Source: Tenrec ecaudatus
Taxonomy: Eukaryota; Chordata; Mammalia; Afrosoricida; Tenrecidae
Direction of reading: 5' to 3'
Length of the DNA stretch: 64,000 nucleotides
NCBI RefSeq assembly: GCF_050624435.1
Contig: NC_134542.1
Span: forward strand, 15,929,997 to 15,993,996
Shown: positions 41,726 to 54,330 of the stretch, one piece after another
Layout: each line of letters begins with the position of its first letter
Numbering within the stretch: position 1 is the first letter of the stretch
Position numbers and translations under genes: made by a program
The notes under the pieces: model-generated
What the model was told of the DNA's origin: nothing
The model's database searches: none
What the model saw: only the letters and a program-made list of their open reading frames with translations

Positions 41726-44700
41726 ATGAGGAAGGAGGTGAGTAGGGACCAGACCTTCGAACGGCCTGCACCCAGGCACGGGGACAGGGGTGTTTCAGAA
41801 GCTGGAGTCTGATGGCGGCTACACAACTCTGCGCATTCACCAAACACTCCTGAAGTGTCCAGGTGCATTGGCGGGGGGGAGGGGGGGGGAGACGGGGAGG
41901 GGGCTGACGGCAGGAAAGCTAGGGAAGGCCACGTGAAGACACTTTACTAAGGGCTCTGAATAGCTGGGTGGGATGATAAACCTGGCCCTCATGGACCCAG
42001 GTGACGACTTTCAGGGAAATGATGAGGATGTTCTCGGCGTCATGCAGAGGCTCGAAGCATATGTGTGTAAAAACAGGCAGATTCGAATCCAGTAAGCCCG
42101 GGGTTGGCCACAAATGTTTAACGTTCCAACAGACTTCCAAGTGGTGCCGGCAGGCGGCTTGTGAAACTGCCCAGTGTTGGAAATACAGCTTCGTGTTTGT
42201 TCAAGGGGCCAGGGTCTGGGTCTGGCAACCCAGAGCTGCTGACCATCGACTCCTAGGAGCCTTGCCCCCTTCTTCCTCCCCACACGACTGACTGCAGGGA
42301 GCCCCTCAGAAGCCCCCCACCCCCCGCGGGGCTGACTGCTCGTGACAGGTGAGGAATCGGCTCATGGGATGTGGGCAGGCGGGCCCGGCTCATCATTTGG
42401 GGGTGCTGTGGGTGCTTTGTTTCTTGGCTTGTTTGGGTTGCCTTAGGCAAACTTTGGATGTTTCTTGGGAGGAAGCTGAAACTCAGAGTGTGACCAGGGC
42501 ACCTTGCCTGGGTCCTCATTTCTGCCCCTCGGGGAAACGGAATCGGGACTGACACCTCTTCCAGCCCTTGGCTGCCACACCCTCATCAGCTTTTGGAAGC
42601 GCAGGCAGTTGCAGGGGGACCAGAGCCAGACTCGAGGACCCTGACCCCCCACCCCACGGGCCCCCAGTGTCTCGTAAGGTGAGCAGCTCCTTGTCCTTAG
42701 GTGCTGGGAGAGGAAGGGTGGGGAGAGTCCGTGGACATGCCGGCTTCCTGCACTCTTCCTGGGTGCACTTGGCAATGCCGCCGGTTGGCTCCCAGAAGGG
42801 ACTGGGGAGGCCTGTGCTCTTGTGTAAGGGAAGCTTCTCTCCTAGGTCGGCTACACGGGAGTGGGATCGAGGGGCTCACTCCGACACACATGGCCTCTGC
42901 CACATGCTCTGTGGCCAGACACTTCTCGCTGCCTTCGGAGCAGAGAAGAGCGGGTGAATTTCTCAAGGCCAGGCCTCAAGTCCACCCCAAGGTCGGTGTG
43001 AGCTTGAAGAGGGAGACTTGGGGAACACACTTCTACCGTTCTAAAGGATGCCACTGTCTTAGCAGACACGGGCGCTATGTCTCTCTCTGAGGAGCTGTCA
43101 GAACCTCATTCTACTAAGGGAGATTCGGATGGGGGTGGGGTGGGGGGGCGGGGCGGGTGTGTGTGTGAGTGCGGGAGATGTGTGTTGGGTAAAGCGCGTT
43201 CAGACCCATACACGCCTCTAAGCCGTTCGAACCAGTGACATCTCCCCACTCGAAACAGAACCGGGAGAAGTTTCTTGTTTTAAAAAGGTAATGATTACAC
43301 GGGAGATAATTTCCCATCCAAAAGTCTGCTGCTGTTTTTGAGAGGACTTGGTGATATAGGAAGCATTGTGGAAACTTGGAAAGAAAGACAGACCTATTTT
43401 TGCTTCGTTGAAAACAATTCCGAGCCAGCTATTGTAGGCAGTCAAAAGGAGATTTTCATAGGGGTTTTATTTTATTTTACTTTCTTCCTTTTGTGTGTGT
43501 GTGTGCGCATGTGCGCGCATAGAAGTCTTTCCAAAGTCAACATTTACATGATGGCCTTTTGGGTCCATATTCTGGAAACAGATAATGGCCCACTCAACTG
43601 TGCACTGTGGGGGACTAAAGCCCACCAGGGGCTCCGTCCCTCATTGGAAGAGTGAATGGTCGGGGGGGGGGGGGGGGGGGGGGGGGTGTTTTGAAAGTGT
43701 CTTTCTTTGACGAACATTTAGAGCGTACCAAGTAGCCAGTTTCTTGCATCCTTGCATTCGGTAGTGTTTGTCCATTGGGTGGCCCCTGTTTGTGGAAACA
43801 CGTGAAACAAACCCACAGCGGTCAGAAACGGAGTCATCTTCTAGACTTTAGAAATGGAAGTTCAGAAAGTGCGGCCCTCGGGGAGAGCAGCTGCATACCA
43901 AGTACTGTTGTTTACCATCTGAAAGTTGGTCCTCACCTTTCATAGTGATTATCTTGCTTTCAGGTCAAATCTATGGCCATTTCGGAACTCTAAATTGCAA
44001 ATGAAATTTTTCTCTCCCCCCCCCATTTGATAAGAAAGTTACTACTCGATCGGGAGATTAAAGACGAAATCTGATCTTAGTCTTCTTTTGTCAACATTCG
44101 GATTTTTGTTGGGGAACGGCAGAAAAATCAAGACAACTCCAGCAGTCGCTGCCCCTTCCTGTAGCCACAGGCCAGCCTCTGCCTTCCGCAGGCCACGTGA
44201 ATGGGTTTCCAACAGGTCTGAAGGAGTCGAATTTGTGAGGCTCGTAAGCAAGAATTTGTTGAATACAGTTGGAGCAGCCAGATAACCGTGTACCTTTTCA
44301 AACAGCAGGCATTGAGAAGGTCCTGCCAAGTGTGGGGTGGCGAGCAGTGCTCCATCTGAGTATTTGATTTCCTCTCCTGATTTCCCCCCGTGTTTTCATA
44401 GGGAAGTGCTAGTTGAGATTCGAAGAGGAGTTGTTATTCTGTTTAACTATATAAAAACATTAAAACATTTTAGGGAATGCAAAAATACATATGCTTCCTG
44501 TTAAAATATTGAGCCATCTATGCTAGTTTAATAACATTTCCACTATAAAGTAGCAATAGCAGCCATTTAAAAAAATCATCCTTTATATACAGGAGGTTAC
44601 ATTTGCTGATTAAAGTGATTTGAACACTGGAAGAGCACTTCACCTTGATGTTGTACTATTGAACGAGGTGCTTTTTATCTATAGGGAGAGGAGTCTTCTC

Positions 44701-45950
44701 GGCGATACAGGCTATAGTGAAGTTTCCCAGGGAGTTTCAAGTTATCGTGAACAGAACTTTACAAGCTTAAAAGAAAGTGAAATCAAACGATCGAACAGCT
44801 TCCTGTCAGGGAAAAGTCATTTCATCGAAACCATTTTTGTGAATCATGCTTCCAGACTCGGGTGGGTGGACACGACCCTTTGGACGTTGGAGATGAAAAA
44901 TGAAATATGGGGAAAATGAAACGGTTGCTACATAAGAAGGAAGGGACCCAGCTGAGCAGAGCAGGCTCTGGGGACAGCACTTAGTCCAACATCCTTCAAA
45001 TGCCCTGTGTCTGTCCGACTTCAGAAGTCCACTGTGAGGTTGCTTTCTCACCGAGTCCTGAGAAGGTCATTTCCCTAGAAACCAAATCAGTATCAAAACT
45101 TCCACACACCCCTGGCAGCGCCAGGATGACTTAAGACACATTTTTTTTCTTCGGGGAGTGGGGAAGGGATTATCAGGAGGGGTTTCTAAGGAAGGAAATG
45201 AATCGAGAAATGCATTTTAAAAATCACGGCACCTACTTTGTTATATTTATATAGTCATGGGATTTTTATTCTACAACAATTCCAAGAGCTGTGAAGCAAC
45301 CTTAAGGAACAATGCGTTACTCAACAGAAAAAGTAACAAATTACCCAGGATTCTGCAAGCACCACAAGATGATCTTCCACTCCCGGAGTCCCCTCCATCC
45401 CCCAACCCCCTGCCTCCCTGGCGGAGCTTTGTGCTGCTTTAAATACAATTGAATATTAATTCTATCAGACCCACTTGACTTAAAAGCCAGGAGCTGATTT
45501 TTGGCATTCCTTCATTTTTCCACCCTTTTGTTCCCCCTGACACATAGCTTTTATGCGCTGGCTTTGCTTGGCCACTGGCATGATCCCCGAGCAATCTGTT
45601 CGAAGAGGCACGGACAGGCAGCTCCAACCAGCAGCCGGAGTCCTAATGAAATACTGTCTATCCCGTCGATTTCAAACAGCTGAAGAAATAGCTGTTGGCG
45701 TAAAGGTACCGGTGAACTCATGTTCTCTGGTGTTAATGGGGCCAAGAACTTTCTTGGTGGCTGGAAAAAAGAAAGAGAGCAAGCGAGCGTGAGGAAAAAA
45801 AAAAAAAAAAGCAAATGAAAACCAAACAAAAAAGCCACGCACCCATACGCCCAAATCACATGACAATGGGTGTTTTCTAAATTCAGGAGGGGAAAAAAAA
45901 AATCACATCGGAGCCACAGCCCCGGGTTCAGTCTCGCGTCGTCAGGAAAG
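41726..45950. other. Intron 4, no gene seen
   Basis: G-rich patches occur at 41870-41910 and 43135-43165 and a 25-base G homopolymer at 43662-43686. The AT-rich part at 44430-44640 (repeated TAAA/TTTAATAA motifs) could be conserved. No coding region or named repeat is supported. Confidence 0.4.
43662..43686. repeat. Poly-G homopolymer
   Basis: Twenty-five consecutive G. Exact length may be unreliable in the assembly. Confidence 0.9.
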
Positions 45951-45954
45951 GACA

Positions 45955-46580
45955 GGTTGAAGAAATTATTTTGTTTATTAATCTAGGTTCCATGTCCTGC
46001 CAGGCTGGCTGGCTGGCAGGAAAAAAAAGGAAAGAAAGGTGTAATTTTAAGCACACACTGATTTGTTCTTATTACATAACAAAAGTCTATTTCTTTATCA
46101 TGTTATCATTCAGTTAATAAAAATTAGCTACAATAACAGCATCAACTTAAAAACCCCTCAGAGTCCAGGGGATTTTCTTTCACAATGAACATGAATACTG
46201 TTCAGAAATACAAACACTCAAAGGATAACTTTAGGTCTGAAAGGGAAACCTGGCAAGGGTAATTGAATAAGCCTGGGTCCCCTGACTGTGTCATGGTGAG
46301 GGCAGTCAGCATGTCATAATTAGGTTTATTGAGGGCCATTCCAACAATCTGCTTCTATTCTTCCTGCCTTATTGTCCACAGCTAGGCAAATAGCCAAGGG
46401 ACAACAGGAATCAAGTGCTGACAAAACATGAAAGAGGAAAAAGATTTAGCTGCTTTTATCAAAGAAACTGAGAAGGACTTTGTGTACATAAAGTAAGTGA
46501 CTGGCCAGCCTGCATTTAGGCAATGCCGTTTTCATTAGAATTAATTCTTGACATATTGGAAGAGTTCCAAGGGAAGGATT
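45955..46580. promoter_or_regulatory. PAX3: Candidate intron-4 conserved block
   Basis: AT-rich, repeat-free DNA with many homeodomain- and SOX-like strings (ttattaatcta near 45978, gttaataaaaattagc near 46114, cataattagg near 46314) and ggccattccaacaat near 46335, which joins a TEAD-type CATTCC and an ACAAT core. The block looks conserved; this was not tested. Confidence 0.35.
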
Positions 46581-47637
46581 TCTACTTCTGACAAGTTTAA
46601 TTTGTAAATTAAAAACAGTTGGTTAAACATGAGCCCTCCATCCACAAAACTTAACCAAAGCCATACCAGGCAAAGGCCTAAGCAGGTGAAGAAGAGAATT
46701 ACTTTGAAAACAAAGTCTTCCCCCAAATTATGCAAATTCTTATTACTTCATAACAAATGTTTCCCATTGAAGCTTACAGCAGGATGTCTGCTCCGAGAGG
46801 TTTGTTTAGATCACGTTTTCTTCCCCTTTCAGCCCCTGGAGTTGACATAACACGCCCTCCATGCCTGGCCAACAAGAGAAAAGGCCGCCGGATTGGCAGC
46901 ATTGAGAGGGCTCTGCTCTGCTCTCTGTTTTGGTGGGCATTTGGGGAGGGAGAAAAGAGATGATTTGAGATGCAACTCTCCCAGTGCCAGTCCGGCTTGC
47001 TCCACGTTTTGATTCAAGAAAGCAGAGAGCTTTCCACCCCAAAGGGGGCGTCTGCACCCCCAAGTGGGATGGACCGTGGAGACTTAGTATGCACTGTCCC
47101 GCTGAACTCAACAGCCAGCAGCTCCCAGCTCCTATGGCAGGAGGGTTAGGACTGGGTGAGAGGTCCTGCTGGCCTCTGGACACAGCTTCGTTGGTGAGCC
47201 CAGAGAAGCCTTGACTCGACCACTGTTGTGAGGTGGCTCAGCTTCTGTCTCCGTGTGCCTGCGCAGCGTGGAGCAGAAGCCTGCATGACGGGCCACGTCC
47301 AGGGGCTTGGGTGTCAGCACCCACAGCTGCCTCGCTGCCAGAGGGGGACGTGGGTCCGGAATAGAATGCTGTGACAAGTGAGTTGTCCCTTGGAACCAGA
47401 AATTTCACTTGGCGTTGGTTTTCTTCGGTTTTACCTGCGTCTCCGGAGCCAGATGAAATCTCTTGCTTGCAGCTTTTTCATAGACGAGGCTCTGTCGGTT
47501 CAAAAACTTCACAGTGTTTCACTTAAGTGCATGAGGGATGGCCACATTGCTTGTCATTTCAAATCAGAGAAAAATACGCTTTTTTTCTGTACTAAAAAAA
47601 TATACCCCTCCATCCCCCCAACAAGACAAAACTAGAA
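46581..47637. other. Intron 4, no gene seen
   Basis: Mixed-composition DNA without recognised repeats or coding evidence. Confidence 0.5.
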
Positions 47638-47834
47638 CTCCCCGCTATCCAGTCGATCCCGACGCATCGCGACACTATAGGGCAAAGTAATACTACCCCC
47701 TCGGGTTTCCGAGATTAGAAATCCTTACAGGGGTACAAAAGCCTCCTCTTTCTCCTATCGAGTGGCTAGTGGTTTCGAACTGCTGACATCTGGGTTAGCA
47801 GCCCAAGGCATAGTCCACCGCACCACCAGGGCAC
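47638..47834 (-). repeat. AfroSINE
   Basis: Antisense copy with ctatccagtcgatcccgacg, ggtttcgaactgctgacatc and caccaccagggcac. Its CpG sites are comparatively intact, suggesting a young copy. Confidence 0.9.
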
Positions 47835-48179
47835 TCAATACTAAAGGGATCATGTCATTACATCAGGGTGGGTCTGACAACATTTTGGGAAGGGAACCAC
47901 GCTGGAAGGAGAGCATAGGATCATGAGCCTCCCCAGCATCCGTTGCAGCGGCAGCAGGGAGCTTTCTATCAATGGACACACATCTAGGGCAGTAGCTTTT
48001 CCAAGGGAGCGTTGGAATATGTGGCCCAAACCCGTTCCTTGCGGCTCATTAAAGTGGATTTGTAGTGTTTTGAAGTTTAATGCCACTTGTGGGTTTGGGA
48101 AAAGAAACCATGGAGCAGCCGATTGCCCCAGCCTTCACCATGGGTTTTACGGAAGGGTTGGGGATTAAAACCTTTGGTT

Positions 48180-48345
48180 TGGGTCCTAGTTCCCTCTCTC
48201 CAGGAGCTGTGTGACCATGGGAAAGGCACTGGCCATTCTGGGCTAGCTCCCTCTCCTGCAGGGCTGATGAGATTTGCTTCACCATCTCAAAGGATTGTTG
48301 TGACGTACTGGTGACCCTGAACGCATTAGAAGTTCTGAGCAAATA
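48180..48345 (+). repeat. MIR SINE fragment
   Basis: gagctgtgtgaccatgggaa, agggctgatgagatttgctt and aaaggattgttgtgacg follow the order of MIR. Confidence 0.65.
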
Positions 48346-49860
48346 GAAGGTATTATTTACTTAAAGTCGGCTGGTGGCTCTTGGAGCTGAGTGACCTGCC
48401 TGAAGGCTTTCTCCGAGTGCAGTCGAACCAGAATTAAGTGGCTCTTCCTGTGGTCTGCCCACAATACACCGAACTCATTCCCTTCCCAGCACATAAGGAG
48501 GAACTGAGTGGCCAGGATAGCGTGGCCGTGTCGTGGAGGAAGCTGTCAGTTCCAGGTTTGGATTTAGGCACAGGAAGGCGTTCGATTTCTTCATGGTCCC
48601 AGTGGGTGTTGGCTCTCCTCGTGTGAGATTGGAAGGCCCAGCAAGCCAGGAAGGAATCTCCTGGACCGAGCTGAGGTTTATGCAGATTGGCTGACTCTCT
48701 GACGGTTATTTGCTGCCCTTTCCTCACTGGGCTGGCGGTTCCGAACCAGATGAACAAGCTGATGGGAAAAATATGGCCAGTGAAGAGAAGATGGGGTTGT
48801 GTGTGTGAATGCTGCCCCCAAAGATAAGGGAGAGCCAGGTGTTCCTCTCTGCCTTTGGATCCTAACAAGGGTGATTTCATGCACCCGGATTCGAAAGGGG
48901 CAGCTAGCTCACGTTGGGAAGCGGATGGAAGCATCAGGTCCTTCTTTGAACCACCTTGAGAGTACCAGGAATTCTGTCTCCCAAAGTATCCTAGGGAAGG
49001 GAGAAGCATCCAGGCCCTCGAGGGTCCCCAAGTTGGGTCTCAGAGGCCAGCTATCCAGTGTGTGGCTGGCTGGGCACCAGGGGGGCTAGGCTGAGCTCCA
49101 GCAAAGACGCCACTTCTCCTGGGCTGTAGCCCTTCCGAACTCACAGCCTCTCTGGGTGACACAGCCTGGGAAGCCTGGTTTACTGTCTCACTGTCTACCC
49201 ACGTCTGATGTCAGACCAAATTCACTTTCTACCGCCCTCACGCTAGAGCTGCAGCTACCGGGGTACACGGGGACAGTGCTTACCAAGTTGGTGACTTCTC
49301 TTTGGGAGACATGGAAACCATGGGCTGGACGCTTTATTTATTTTACTATCTTCCCACAAGCACAGTCAACTCTTGGTACCCAGAGTTAGCCCAGCACCAA
49401 CCATGGATGACCGAATATCCCGTTTCAAAAAGTAACTTTGTCTTTGAGTCCGGGGGGGTCATTTGGGAAAGCGACATTTTGTCTGAAGCTTAACCCCCTC
49501 CTGCCCCCTAACTCCCGCCCCAAGCACACATCTAGTTCTCACCTGTTTCTTTGTGTCACGAAGGGTGCACACTTGCCGCCTGAAAACCCTGGGTCTCGGG
49601 CACGCTATTGAACTTCATCCCTGGAATTTCAATGTTGAAATATGGGATTAAAAATCGTGACTGGGTTGTAACTGTCGCAGGCCGCCTTCTCTGGTTGGAA
49701 AGGGAAGCGAGGGTGGGGGGATGGGTAGTTCAGACAGTTAACTGTCTGCTTGATTTTATATTGTTTCTGTTTGTACACTTTTTTGGGGGCGGGGGTTGGT
49801 GGTGTATTTGTTTACTCATGCTTGTTTGAAGGAAGGAAAAAGTCCTTCTGGGCCAGCCTC
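48346..49860. other. Intron 4, no gene seen
   Basis: No gene or named repeat. Open frames on both strands (for example 48434-49009, minus, 191 codons) lack any recognised domain. Confidence 0.5.
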
Positions 49861-49869
49861 TCAGTTCAC

Positions 49870-50280
49870 GAAGTCCTTAGCCAGCGGTGACTGTCCAGGC
49901 ATAAAAACGTGCTTATCTGCAAATGAATGGCAGCTCTTTGCTTCATTAAAACCCCTTTCTCTTTGGCACTCCATTGTGACCCTTTGATATTAATTCAAAG
50001 GGCAATTAAAGAATGCGGCCCATCTTTGAAGTAAGGCATTCAGGGCAAGGGCCGGGCTGGACCTGGGCCTCTGATGGGCCCTGCTGCATTCAACGGGCCT
50101 TTTCAAGGCAGTTTGAAGTGAGTCAAAGAAAATGGGCAGGAGAAGGTCAAAGAGAAAAAAGGGCCTAAAGAAACAGTCTGTATTTGTTCGGAGTATTAGC
50201 CAAGCAAACTGCAAATAGCAACAAAATGAAACAGTTAATAGAGCAGCCAGACAGAGCCATGTCAATCACTTAACTTGAAC
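49870..50280. promoter_or_regulatory. PAX3: Candidate Wnt-responsive intron-4 enhancer (TCF/LEF motif cluster)
   Basis: Five CTTTGA cores fall within 171 bases: CTTTGAT 49982-49988, TTCAAAG 49994-50000, CTTTGAA 50024-50030, GTCAAAG 50122-50128 and GTCAAAG 50146-50152. They are mixed with ATTA/AATTAA motifs and a SOX-like ccattgtg (49971). The block is free of repeats. Pax3 induction at the neural plate border by Wnt, partly through intron-4 elements, is established in vertebrates. That this block does so is inferred. Confidence 0.5.
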
Positions 50281-50929
50281 GGCATTGGGCTTACTGAGGC
50301 GCTGGCCACTTGTTACCTAATGATCTTGGGAAAGGCAGGAACTGGAAGTAATAGTATTGTATTTCTTTCTGCTTACTGCTCAGGAAAGGTGATAAATACT
50401 CACTGCTCCGTAATTATGCAACATAGATACAGAAAGGGGTGGGAGGGGGCCTGGCGGGGGCGGGAGGGGGGTGCGGTGAGGAGGCTGCGCGGCATTGAAG
50501 GCGGCTTCCCAGTCAGAGGGTCCAATGTGGCCCAAACGTGGCATCTTCAAGCATGAGCATGCAGGTGGAGCTCGCTGGAATATGCATGACTTCTAGAACC
50601 AGTCTTAAAGACACACGCATTTACCCATCCAGGAGCGTTCTTTTTTTTAGGGGCAACTTTAACAACAACAAAAAAATTTTTTTAAGCCAGCCCAAGCTGT
50701 GCTCAAGTTATATGAAGGATTTGGCTCAATCCGCCCCTCCCTCCCCCGACTGCCCCCGTGGCAAAGCGGATTCAGAGAGAAATCGGAAGCCTCCCTTCTT
50801 AGCCTTCCCCATTGTGCCTGGCTATTGAAACCCACTTGGGGGAGAGGCGGCCCGCAAAGCCAGTGGTGGTGACGATGGGGGAGGGAGGCTGCGGGCCTGG
50901 GTTTCAATATTAGTGTGGCTTGGAGAGCT

Positions 50930-51410
50930 GTCTTTGGATGCCATTCAAAAAGACTCCACCGACCCCCACACCTGCAAAGAACAATGATATTGACCACAGA
51001 AAGCTGTTCCTGGGAAGCATGAGCTAATGGATGGAAAAGATTTCCACACTCCCCCTGGGGGGGTGGGGGTCTACTGGGTAAGAGAGGTGCAGAAGCGGGC
51101 ACCGGACAAGTGTCTGCGGAGAGAGCCAACCTGCCCCGCTAATTACCAAACATGGCCCCACCTCTTCAACAGCCCCCTGCGGACTCTCTTGGGGTGATTT
51201 GCAACATGGGCTGTTGTTTGATGTTGCTGCGTTTAGGCATAATGGGTTTTGTTTGGAGGGAGAGCAGTAGATCGGAGGGGCCTGCTATGCAGTTTTGTGA
51301 CAGACTGCGCCAGAATGTAGCTATTAATATACAAGTGGCTGCCTTTGTAAATAGTCCATCACAAAACAGAGTTTAATAACTCTGCATTTTAACGCACCAG
51401 CCACATGCTC
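50930..51410. promoter_or_regulatory. PAX3: Candidate conserved block downstream of the TCF/LEF cluster
   Basis: Repeat-free DNA with gaacaatgatattg (about 50979), gctaattacc (about 51138) and gctattaatatac (about 51319). It may belong to the same regulatory region as the block at 49.9-50.3 kb. Confidence 0.3.
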
Positions 51411-51727
51411 GGGACCGCAGTGTTTCTTTTGCTCAACACAGAAAATCCACGGTTTTTAGGGGCGGGGGGGCCAGTCACCCAGAGTGAATTGTATACAAAA
51501 GAATGAAAACAAATGATGTAATTGAGTAAAAACAACAACAACTTGTGATAAGTGCAGACGGAGCACATCATTTTGCCACTTCAGCCAACCGCCAGGCAGT
51601 GAGTGGCCTTGGTTATGTTTAGCACATTGCTTAACCCCTATCATTTTCCCACTTTCTATCACTCTTAAAAAAAACTCAGGGTCCCTGAGTAATCAGTCCT
51701 CTCTATCTACCTGCCGCCAGACCGAAA

Positions 51728-51893
51728 CACCAAACCCATCGTCAGCTTGACCCTACCTGGGGTTTTTGAGACTGTAAATCTTTAATGGGAGCCAATTGCC
51801 TCAACTTTCTCTCAGAAGGGACTGGTGGGCTTGAACTGCTGACCTTCTAGTTAGCAGCCCAAAGCCTCATCCACTGTGCCATTAGAACTCCTT
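51728..51893 (-). repeat. AfroSINE
   Basis: Antisense copy: gagactgtaaatctttaatg, gggcttgaactgctgacctt and a degraded head at the right end. Confidence 0.85.
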
Positions 51894-52164
51894 CCCACTT
51901 ACTGAACCACTAATAAACGTTGGTCTCCATACACTTGCCTATCCTAGATGATTTATGTAAATTGGATTATGTGATTGAGAGCATATTAATACCTTCAGCT
52001 GAGGGCCAACCATAAATTCTCTCTTCTGTCCACTTTGACGAGACAAGGGAGCAATGATTGAGGGTTACAGAATTGAAACAGCAGATCTGTGGTTTCCTCA
52101 AAACGTGACTTGGCTGTCGGTTGGTAGATTTCCTACCTGTCTCAGGAGGAAAAGACGAATTCCA

Positions 52165-52290
52165 AACCCAACTGCCAACGGGTGATTCCCTCTCCAATAT
52201 ATATGCCTCATCTGTCCTCTGTGGAGTGGCTGCTGGGTTTGAACCACTGACCTTGAGGTGAGCCGGCCACTGCTTACCCACCAGGACCAC
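52165..52290 (-). repeat. AfroSINE, partial
   Basis: ggctgctgggtttgaaccac followed by gaccttgaggtgagc and ccaccaggaccacc mark an antisense head region; the tail side is unclear. Confidence 0.6.
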
Positions 52291-52679
52291 CAAATCCCTT
52301 CTTGGGACCCCAAGTCTCAAACAGTAACAAAAACCGAACCAAACCACATGCTGTAACCTGGGGGTAAACCTACCATATCTCCATTTATAGAAAGATGACG
52401 TTCATTTATTTATGTTAAAAAGCGTTTTGCAGAATTCTATTCATTTTAAAAGTAGCTCTGGATGAGTGTGATCAGCTGGGTGGCTTTGGATGGATGTGCC
52501 TCAGTCTTGTGTCCAGAGAGGATTTCCTGTGATCTTGCATCCGGATTCTGTCACAGGTTTAAAACGCCATCAGCAGGATTCCCCCTAAGCTGCTTCCTGG
52601 AGGTGGAGAAGGAATTTCTGGAATGTCTATGGGCTTTTGAGAGTGCAGAGTTTTAGCGGAGTTGTCAAATCTGAGACTT

Positions 52680-52880
52680 CAAAACCAAACTCACTGCCAT
52701 CTAGTCGATTCTGACTCACAGCATTCCTCCAGGACAGGGCAGAAGGGCCCCTGTGCCATTTCCATGACTAATTCTTGATGGGAGTAGAAAGCCTCATCTT
52801 GCACGCTCGGAGCAGGCTGGTGGCTTTGAACTGCTGACTTTGGGGATATTGGCCCAACTCGTACACTACCACTACTAGGG
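52680..52880 (-). repeat. AfroSINE
   Basis: Antisense: cactgccatctagtcgattc, ggagtagaaagcctcatctt and ggctttgaactgctgacttt in order. The head end is degraded. Confidence 0.88.
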
Positions 52881-53199
52881 AGGGCTTTTCTTTATCTCCT
52901 ACCTCCCTTGAGTGTGAATGCATTTTGGGATCTGACAAGCAGCCCGTCTAGGGGCAGACAGATAACAATAAAGCCACCATAGCGTGTGTCCTATGTTATA
53001 TCGAAGGATGCAGAAGTTTAGAGGGCCCAAGGGACCCAGCACCGAGGGGCAGAGTTGGGCTCAAAGCCCAGGCTTTCCTGATTCTACGTCTTACACTCCT
53101 GCCTGCTCAATTATGCTTGCAGCTTCTGGGGAGACATGGAGCATCAAGAAAATGCTCAGGAAGGGACTGTCTTCAGGTTGTACATCCAGGGTCTCTGTA

Positions 53200-53398
53200 G
53201 CTGTCCCACTCAGGGCACAAGGCGATTCCAACTCACAGTGTAGGAGACACTAGAACGGCTCCATGGGATTCCTGAGGCTGTAAATCTTGATGGGCGCAGA
53301 CAATCTCATCTTTCCCCCAGAGAGCAACTGGTGGGTTTGAACTCCTGATCTTGTGGCCAGCATCCCAATGCTTAACCCACTGTGTCACCTGGGTCCCT
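53200..53398 (-). repeat. AfroSINE
   Basis: Antisense: tgaggctgtaaatcttgatg, tggtgggtttgaactcctga and tgcttaacccactgtgtcac. First of three almost abutting copies. Confidence 0.85.
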
Positions 53399-53404
53399 TC
53401 TCTC

Positions 53405-53568
53405 AAAAAGCCTCACTGCCATTGAGTCGATTCTGACTTACCGGAACCCCACGATCGGACAGCCCCTGTGGACTTCCAAGTAGAAAGGCTCATCTTTCAA
53501 CTGGTGGTTTCAAACTTCACCTCGAAGCGTGCTGCCCAATGGGTAGCACAATATGCCATCAGGGCGCC
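53405..53568 (-). repeat. AfroSINE with internal deletion
   Basis: Antisense: cactgccattgagtcgattc, then directly ctcatctttcaactggtggt, so part of the middle is missing; head end gccatcagggcgcc. Confidence 0.85.
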
Positions 53569-53572
53569 TGCT

Positions 53573-53797
53573 AAACTCAAAAAGTCATCACCAAGGCATC
53601 CGTTCTGACTCCCGGCGACCCTCTAGGTCAGTTTAGACGTGCCCCTGAGGGTGTCCAAGACTGTCAGTCTCTATGGAGAGGGAAGCCTGGTCTTTCTCCT
53701 GCTCAGAGCTCCTACACCAACTCTGCTCATCAGTGCGCATCCCGGGTACCCCTAGAGGACCGGGGTAGAACGGGGCCCCTTTGAATTTCTGAGGCTG
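53573..53797 (-). repeat. AfroSINE fragments
   Basis: Tail side of one copy (53573-53705, with ggcgaccctctaggtcagtt) and a second partial tail (about 53745-53797, tgaatttctgaggctgtaat). Confidence 0.7.
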
Positions 53798-53799
53798 TA

Positions 53800-54110
53800 A
53801 TGCTTATTTATTTATTTTTACTTTCATCAATCACTTTATTGGGTTGGGGGCTCTTACAGCTCTGGTAATAACCTGCACATCAATTGTGTCAGCACCTTTG
53901 TGAATATGTGGCCATCATCATTTCCAAGATGTTTTCTTTCTACTTGAGCCCTTGATATCGGCTCTCACACCCTCATGAACCGTTGATAATTTATCATTTA
54001 TTTTTATTTTTGTATTTTACACTGTTTGCTATCTCCCTTCACCGGTGGTGCTTCTCTCCGCCCCCTCCCCATTCCAAGCAAACAGTCACTTGTACTTGAC
54101 TTTGTGTTTG
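53800..54110 (-). repeat. RTE-type LINE 3' end
   Basis: Begins near a T/A-rich tract and reads atcactttattgggttgggg, catcatttccaagatgtttt and ctcatgaaccgttgataatt, parallel to the start of the element at 54331. Confidence 0.7.
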
Positions 54111-54330
54111 TAAATCTGCATTGGTTTACAAAGAGGGACCCCTAAAACTCTATGCCCTTCAAGGTCCACAAAACCTGGGTCCCTGCATGTTGTGGAAGGT
54201 GGCTGGCCCTGCCTTTAAGCCTTGCAAACTTGGAGAGAGAGCTGTCAGAGGCATCTGCCAGTCAGGTGACAGCAGGAGTAGGGACCTGGAGGAGAGAGGC
54301 TGGTTTGCTGACTGAAGGATTCAAAGCCTG

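Noticed and set aside
48434-49009. 191-codon minus-strand frame in intron 4
   Set aside because: No domain, no splice or promoter context and no repeat origin; probably chance.
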